A stretch of 26,172 nucleotides of DNA from Actinomycetes bacterium. Its GTDB lineage: Bacteria > Actinomycetota > Acidimicrobiia > Acidimicrobiales > CADCSY01. Location: positions 1 through 26,172 of the forward strand of contig JAODBP010000022.1 of assembly GCA_025464025.1 (NCBI GenBank), read 5' to 3'. Made by a program: the position numbers and the translations under genes. Below the pieces are notes generated by a model that had not been told where the DNA came from, searched no databases, and saw only the letters and a list, made by a program, of their open reading frames with translations. Positions within the stretch are counted from its first letter, which is position 1. Each line of letters opens with the position of its first letter. Below are positions 22,962-26,172 of the stretch, piece by piece.

Positions 22962-22971
22962 AATATACGAT
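22962..22971. promoter_or_regulatory. Divergent leaderless promoter pair sharing one TA step (enoyl-CoA hydratase / SDR)
   Basis: The decamer AATATACGAT contains a minus-strand -10 (TATATT, 22967-22962) and a plus-strand -10 (TACGAT, 22966-22971). Each is exactly 6 nt from its ATG (22955 minus, 22978 plus). They share TA at 22966-22967. A weak TCGACG (22945-22950) could be a -35 for the plus strand with a short 15-bp spacer. Confidence 0.55.
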
Positions 22972-22977
22972 CCCGCG

Positions 22978-23790
22978 ATGGACCTGGGGCTGGGCGGTGC
23001 GACCGCGGTCGTCAACGGCGGGTCGAAGGGGATGGGTCGGGCCGCGGCCGAGTGCCTGGCCGGCGAGGGGGCCAAGGTCGCCGTGCTGGCTCGGACCCGC
23101 TCGGCGCTCGACGAGACGGTGGACGCGCTCCTGGCCGCCGGCAGCCCGGACGCCGTCGGCATCCCGACCGACCTCACCAGCGACGACGACGTGCGCGCCG
23201 CCTTCGACCAGGTGGGGGAGCGGTGGGGCGCGCTCAACGTCCTCGTGAACGCGGCCGGGCCGGTCGAGGTCGGCGTGCGGCCGTTCGAGGAGCTCGACGA
23301 CGCCGAGTGGCTGGCCACGTTCGACATCGGCGTCCTGAGCGCGGCGCGCTGCATCCGGGCCGGGCTCCCGCTCCTCCGGCGGGCCGAGTGGGCCCGGGTG
23401 GTGAACGTTTCGGCCCACTCGACGAAGCGCCAGTCGCCGACGCTGGTCGCCTACACCGCAGCCAAGGCGGCCATGACGAGCCTGAGCAAGAACCTGTCGC
23501 TGTCGCTGGCGCCCGACGGGATCCTGGTGAACACCGTGTCGCCCGGCTCGTTCCTGTCGCCCGGGATGCGGGGCTACCTGGCCGCCCTGCCGCCCGAGCG
23601 GGGCGTCGACCCCGACTCGCTGGAGGACGCCATGCGCGTGATGGTGGAGGACTTCCACCACCCGGCCCACCTGCCCCGCGCCGGCGACCCGAAGGAGATC
23701 GGCCCAGTGATCGCCTTCGTCGCGTCCAGGCGCAACAGCTACATGACCGGCGCCAACATCAACGTCGACGGCGGCAGCGACTTCACCTGA
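22978..23790 (+). CDS. Short-chain dehydrogenase/reductase
   Basis: The protein has 270 aa. It is a classical SDR Rossmann protein. The cofactor loop is NGGSKGMG (13-20; the usual TGxxxGxG has Asn in place of Thr). VNAAG (90-94), the active-site pair Tyr159 and Lys163 in YTAAK, and NTVSPGSFLSPGM after the catalytic region are present. The C-terminus MTGANINVDGGSDFT is typical. The common catalytic Ser lies 13 residues before Tyr; here that position is Ala146 (NVSAHST), flanked by Ser145 and Ser148, one of which may substitute. ARTRS after beta-strand 2 suggests NADP(H). The start is ATG 22978 (leaderless). Its stop overlaps the convergent esterase gene by 8 bp. Substrate unknown. Confidence 0.93.
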   Translation: MDLGLGGATAVVNGGSKGMGRAAAECLAGEGAKVAVLARTRSALDETVDALLAAGSPDAVGIPTDLTSDDDVRAAFDQVGERWGALNVLVNAAGPVEVGVRPFEELDDAEWLATFDIGVLSAARCIRAGLPLLRRAEWARVVNVSAHSTKRQSPTLVAYTAAKAAMTSLSKNLSLSLAPDGILVNTVSPGSFLSPGMRGYLAALPPERGVDPDSLEDAMRVMVEDFHHPAHLPRAGDPKEIGPVIAFVASRRNSYMTGANINVDGGSDFT

Positions 23791-24670
23791 GCCGCGCGTC
23801 CACCCACGCACCGATGCGGGCGATCGAGGCGTCGGCCTCGGGCAGCCGGCCGGCGTGGCCCAGCCAGGTGTGGAAGGCGCCGTCCACGATGTCGAGCTCG
23901 GCGTCGATCCCCGCAGTCGTGGCCCGCTCGGCCAGGTCGATGCTGTCGTCGAGGAGCGTCTCGCCCGGGCCGACGAGCACCAGCATCGGCGGCAGGCCGG
24001 CGAGGTCGGCGAACCGGGGGGAGGCCAGGGGGTCGCGCTGGTCGGCGCCCTGGAGGTAGAGGTCGGCGAAGCGGCCGATGTCGTCGAGCCGGGAGAACGG
24101 GTCGGTGTCGCGGTTCGTGCGGTGCGAAGCGCTGCCGGCCGTCAGGTCGGTCAGCGGGGACGCCAGCACGAGCGCGGCCGGTTGGTCGATGCCGAGGTCG
24201 CGCAGGCGGAGGCTCAGCGAGAGGGCGAGCGTGCCGCCAGCCGAGTCGCCGAGCACGACGATGCGGCTCGGGTCGGTGCCCTGGTCGAGCAGCCATCGGT
24301 AGGCCGTGACGCAATCGTCGATCGCCGCCGGGAACGGGTGCTCGGGCGCCAACCGGTAGCCCACGACGAGGGCCCGACCGCCGCACGCCGCCGCCACCCG
24401 GGCGCCCTGCTCCCGGTGGGTGTCGATGCCGCACAGCACGAACCCGCCGCCGTGGAGCTGCAGCACCACCGGGTCGTCGCCGGCGGCGCCGAACCACGCC
24501 CACTCGCACGGCACCCCACCGGCGTCCACCGGTGTGGCCCGCAGGCCCTCGGGCCACGATGCCGTCGGGTCGCCGCCGGCCGCGGCACGCCACTCGTCGA
24601 CGCTCATCCCCGTGCTCGACGGCAGCGACCTCAGCATCGACTGGATGGCGTGGCTCTCCGCACTGGGCAC
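23783..24670 (-). CDS. Alpha/beta hydrolase, HSL-type esterase
   Basis: The protein has 295 aa and belongs to the hormone-sensitive-lipase (family IV) esterases. QLHGGGFVLCG holds the HGGG oxyanion motif (73-76). GDSAGG (141-146) holds nucleophile Ser143. The acid position is Glu237 in GPGETLLDDS, where many relatives have Asp, and the His is His267 (AFHTWL). It probably hydrolyses short-chain esters; the natural substrate is unknown. The frame is open further upstream, but the GTG at 24670 matches the usual family N-terminus (SAESHAIQSMLRSLP) and lies 7 nt after a TACGGT -10 box. It follows the DUF222-HNH gene by 44 bp in the same direction. The stop overlaps the convergent SDR stop by 8 bp. 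Confidence 0.92.
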   Translation of the reverse strand: MPSAESHAIQSMLRSLPSSTGMSVDEWRAAAGGDPTASWPEGLRATPVDAGGVPCEWAWFGAAGDDPVVLQLHGGGFVLCGIDTHREQGARVAAACGGRALVVGYRLAPEHPFPAAIDDCVTAYRWLLDQGTDPSRIVVLGDSAGGTLALSLSLRLRDLGIDQPAALVLASPLTDLTAGSASHRTNRDTDPFSRLDDIGRFADLYLQGADQRDPLASPRFADLAGLPPMLVLVGPGETLLDDSIDLAERATTAGIDAELDIVDGAFHTWLGHAGRLPEADASIARIGAWVDARLR

Positions 24671-24677
24671 GACCGGC

Positions 24678-24683
24678 ACCGTA
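24678..24683 (-). promoter_or_regulatory. -10 element for leaderless esterase transcript
   Basis: TACGGT on the minus strand (24683-24678) lies 7 nt before the GTG at 24670. It fits the TANNNT plus 6-8 nt spacing seen for other genes here. No clear -35 is seen. Confidence 0.4.
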
Positions 24684-24714
24684 CGGACCGCAGGTTTCGG
24701 CGCCGTGAACGAGC

Positions 24715-25899
24715 TCAGGCGGCGAGTTGCCCGAGCAACGTGTCGGGTGGCTGCGTCATGTATTGGCGGCCGCGTGGGTCGGTCATGACGTAGGTGCCGT
24801 CGGCGAGGAGCTGGTTGGTCCAGCCGGGTTTGTGGATGAGCTTGTGGTGTCTTCGACACAGCAGGACCAGGTTCGACAGGTCGGTGTTGCCGTGTTTGAG
24901 CCATTCGATGACGTGGTGGACGTCGGCGTGTTCGGCGGGGCAGTCGCAGCCGTAGGCCCGGCAGTGCTTGTCGCGGAGCACGGTGAGGTTGAACTGGTCG
25001 TCGGGGACCGTTCTGGTGTCTCGTCCGAGGTCGAGGATCTTGGAGGCGGCGTCGACGAACACGCGTTGCGCGGTGCAGTCGCAGAGGATCCGTTCGACGG
25101 TCGAGGTGGGGAGCGGACCACCACCGTGGAGCAGGTCTCCGTGCACGTGGCCGTCGCCATCGACTCGAACGACGAGGTCGACATGCGGTCGGCGCCGGCC
25201 GTGCTGCTTGGCGCCCCGGTGGTCCAAGAAGAACTGGTGCACCCGGGTCGCGGCGTCGGCGCGGCGTTCGGCCGGGGTGCGGTCGTCGTCCTCGCAGGTG
25301 TCGTCGGCCAGGGCGACGCGGATCGCGGTCTCGATCACGGTGCCGTCATCCGCGTCGAAGCTGCCGGTGGTCTCGACCCGCCCGGCGAGGGTGCGTGACA
25401 CGTGCAGGGTGCTGGCCGGTTCGGGGGCTTCGATGTCGTCGAGCTCGGCTTGGGCTCGGCGGCGCCACTCCTGCATGGCGGTCACGGTGTCGACCATCGT
25501 GAGCGGGGCGAGGAGGGGGACCAGCTCGTCTTCGCACTGGGCGAAGCGGGCGGCGGTGCGCTCGTTGAGGTTGGCCAGGATCACCTGGACCTGACCACCC
25601 GACAGCAGGCCGGACTCCCACGCCGACCGCGTGGCCGGCAGGGAGCGGAGCCGGCGGCCCGTCTTGGTGAACGACGCCGCCATGTTCCTCGTCATCCGAC
25701 CGAACGTGCGCAGCCAGCCCGGCATCGACGTCGCGCCGTCGACCTCGTAGAGGTTCGCGGTGTCGATCTCGGTGCCGAGGTGGTTGACCCTCGCCTGGAG
25801 CCGATCGGCGATGGACAGCACCTCGGCCAGGACGTCGGTGTCCACGGGCAGGTCGAGGGAATCGACCGCTGCTGTCAGGGCGTCCAGTTCGCCGGACAT
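24715..25899 (-). CDS. DUF222 protein with C-terminal HNH endonuclease domain (13E12-type)
   Basis: The protein has 394 aa. The DUF222 region covers about residues 1-300 (EVLSIADRLQARVNHL, SMPGWLRTFGRMTRNMA, LLSGGQVQVILANLNERT). The C-terminal HNH nuclease at about 305-365 shows CRAYGCDCPAEHADVHHVIE (a Cys pair and the HH motif), NLVLLCRRHHKLIH, and GW. This family is common and multicopy in actinomycetes; the mycobacterial relatives are called 13E12 repeats. Its biological role is not established, but mobile-element ancestry is often suggested. The ATG at 25899 is chosen over GTG 25914 because it lies 6 nt after a TACGAT -10 with a matching -35. By eye the gene uses more A/T-ending codons than its neighbours, hinting at recent transfer. 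Confidence 0.93.
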   Translation of the reverse strand: MSGELDALTAAVDSLDLPVDTDVLAEVLSIADRLQARVNHLGTEIDTANLYEVDGATSMPGWLRTFGRMTRNMAASFTKTGRRLRSLPATRSAWESGLLSGGQVQVILANLNERTAARFAQCEDELVPLLAPLTMVDTVTAMQEWRRRAQAELDDIEAPEPASTLHVSRTLAGRVETTGSFDADDGTVIETAIRVALADDTCEDDDRTPAERRADAATRVHQFFLDHRGAKQHGRRRPHVDLVVRVDGDGHVHGDLLHGGGPLPTSTVERILCDCTAQRVFVDAASKILDLGRDTRTVPDDQFNLTVLRDKHCRAYGCDCPAEHADVHHVIEWLKHGNTDLSNLVLLCRRHHKLIHKPGWTNQLLADGTYVMTDPRGRQYMTQPPDTLLGQLAA

Positions 25900-25905
25900 G
25901 TCCCA

Positions 25906-25934
25906 ATCGTACACATGTTCGATGCCGTGAGCAA
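25906..25934 (-). promoter_or_regulatory. Complete leaderless promoter of the DUF222-HNH gene
   Basis: On the minus strand, TTGCTC (25934-25929) and TACGAT (25911-25906) are separated by exactly 17 bp. The -10 ends 6 nt before the ATG at 25899. It is the best-formed promoter of the leaderless set. Confidence 0.65.
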
Positions 25935-26005
25935 CCGAAAGGACCGAAAAGTCAGGAAGATGACCCTGGCCTGGCTGGGCGTCGGAGGACGTTCGCTCGG
26001 GCGGC

Positions 26006-26021
26006 CGGACTGCTGAGTCCG
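26006..26021. terminator. Small terminator-like hairpin
   Basis: CGGACT and AGTCCG pair perfectly around a GCTG loop. A pyrimidine-rich stretch (CCCCTCCTGTTTC) follows on the plus strand. With only 6 bp of stem and no neighbouring plus-strand gene it is a weak candidate. Confidence 0.25.
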
Positions 26022-26094
26022 CCCCTCCTGTTTCTGCGGAAAGACGAAGGACGCTCCGAGGGGACGACCTGGGCGCGCCGGACCTGATGCTCCC

Positions 26095-26146
26095 CGAACC
26101 GGCGACGGATTGACATCAAAAATGGTGTCAATCCGTCGCCGGTTCG
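26095..26146. repeat. 52-nt hairpin with 24-nt arms and AAAA loop
   Basis: The left arm (26095-26118) begins CGAACCGGCGACGG and the right arm (26123-26146) ends CCGTCGCCGGTTCG. They are complementary at 23 of 24 positions (21 outer pairs perfect, then one T:G, then two pairs). The loop is AAAA at 26119-26122. The outer stem is GC-rich and the inner part AT-rich (TTGACATC / GGTGTCAA). No T-tract follows on either strand. It could be a terminator for a gene beyond the edge, an end of a small mobile element, a large operator, or a structured RNA. Confidence 0.9.
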
Positions 26147-26172
26147 AGCGCGGGACTCGGGCGCGCCCAACG

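Larger units (their letters stand above)
25935..26172. other. Noncoding right end of the window
   Basis: No convincing gene lies here. A 29-codon frame from GTG 25928 to a TGA ending at 26016, and a minus-strand open frame (26170-25952), lack family features and initiation signals. The region contains a small hairpin (26006-26021) and a long perfect-arm hairpin (26095-26146), both listed separately. Confidence 0.6.

Noticed and set aside
25928..26016. 29-codon plus-strand ORF with an AGGAAG inside it
   Set aside because: It starts within the -35 region of the opposite gene, has no recognisable composition, and its purine-rich motif is too close to the internal ATG to act as a ribosome-binding site.
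26130..26160. GGTTCGA sequence resembling a tRNA T-loop
   Set aside because: The flanking bases do not form a 5-bp T-stem and no anticodon or acceptor stem can be drawn. The sequence is explained by the hairpin arm.
25952..26170. 72-codon minus-strand open frame at the right edge
   Set aside because: It runs through the 52-nt hairpin, has no family features and no ribosome-binding site or -10 box at its start.

Overview
The window is very GC-rich chromosomal DNA with many GTG/TTG starts, 4-bp ATGA/GTGA gene overlaps, and promoters whose -10 hexamer (TANNNT) lies only 6-8 nt from the start codon. This points to a high-GC actinomycete (Actinomycetota). The gene set would suit an Acidimicrobiia-like lineage, but that is inference. 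There are no rRNA or tRNA genes, CRISPR arrays, insertion sequences or prophage genes. The DNA is densely coding, with no gene-free stretch above 300 bases.

Left part (1-4819). Two tandem PspC-domain membrane proteins on the minus strand diverge from a PspC-fused sensor histidine kinase and its NarL-type response regulator. A 26-bp near-palindrome lies between them. Together they look like an envelope-stress module. Release factor 3 (prfC), an 18-bp triplicated repeat, a small membrane-protein ORF and an alkyltransferase-like DNA repair protein follow.

Middle (4734-16954). A minus-strand unit holds upp, a 971-aa PAS/GAF/SpoIIE phosphatase with a C-terminal anti-sigma ATPase domain, and a beta-lactamase-family serine hydrolase. 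Divergent from upp is a queuosine-salvage (DUF2419/Qng1-type) gene. A six-gene nucleoside-salvage operon comes next: BMP/PnrA-type lipoprotein, ABC ATPase, two permeases, cytidine deaminase and thymidine phosphorylase, with four successive 4-bp overlaps. The lipoprotein gene has a recognisable promoter, and a strong hairpin separates it from the ATPase gene.

Right part (16955-26172). A TetR-controlled unit (27-bp operator, DHA2-type MFS transporter, TetR regulator, PHYHD1-like dioxygenase) meets a convergent minus-strand operon. That operon holds a degenerate anti-sigma ATPase-like protein, a GNAT acetyltransferase, adenosine deaminase and a small acidic protein. Beyond it are a divergent enoyl-CoA hydratase/SDR pair, an HSL-type esterase, and a DUF222-HNH endonuclease-like gene with a clear leaderless promoter. 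The last 270 bases are noncoding and contain a striking 52-nt hairpin with 24-nt arms.

The main functional theme is nucleoside and nucleobase salvage (upp, queuosine salvage, nucleoside ABC importer, cdd, deoA, add). It is flanked by signalling modules. I see no clearly new multi-gene system. The most unusual signals are the terminal hairpin, two divergent promoters built on the same shared-TA -10 design, and the palindrome in the PspC divergent region.
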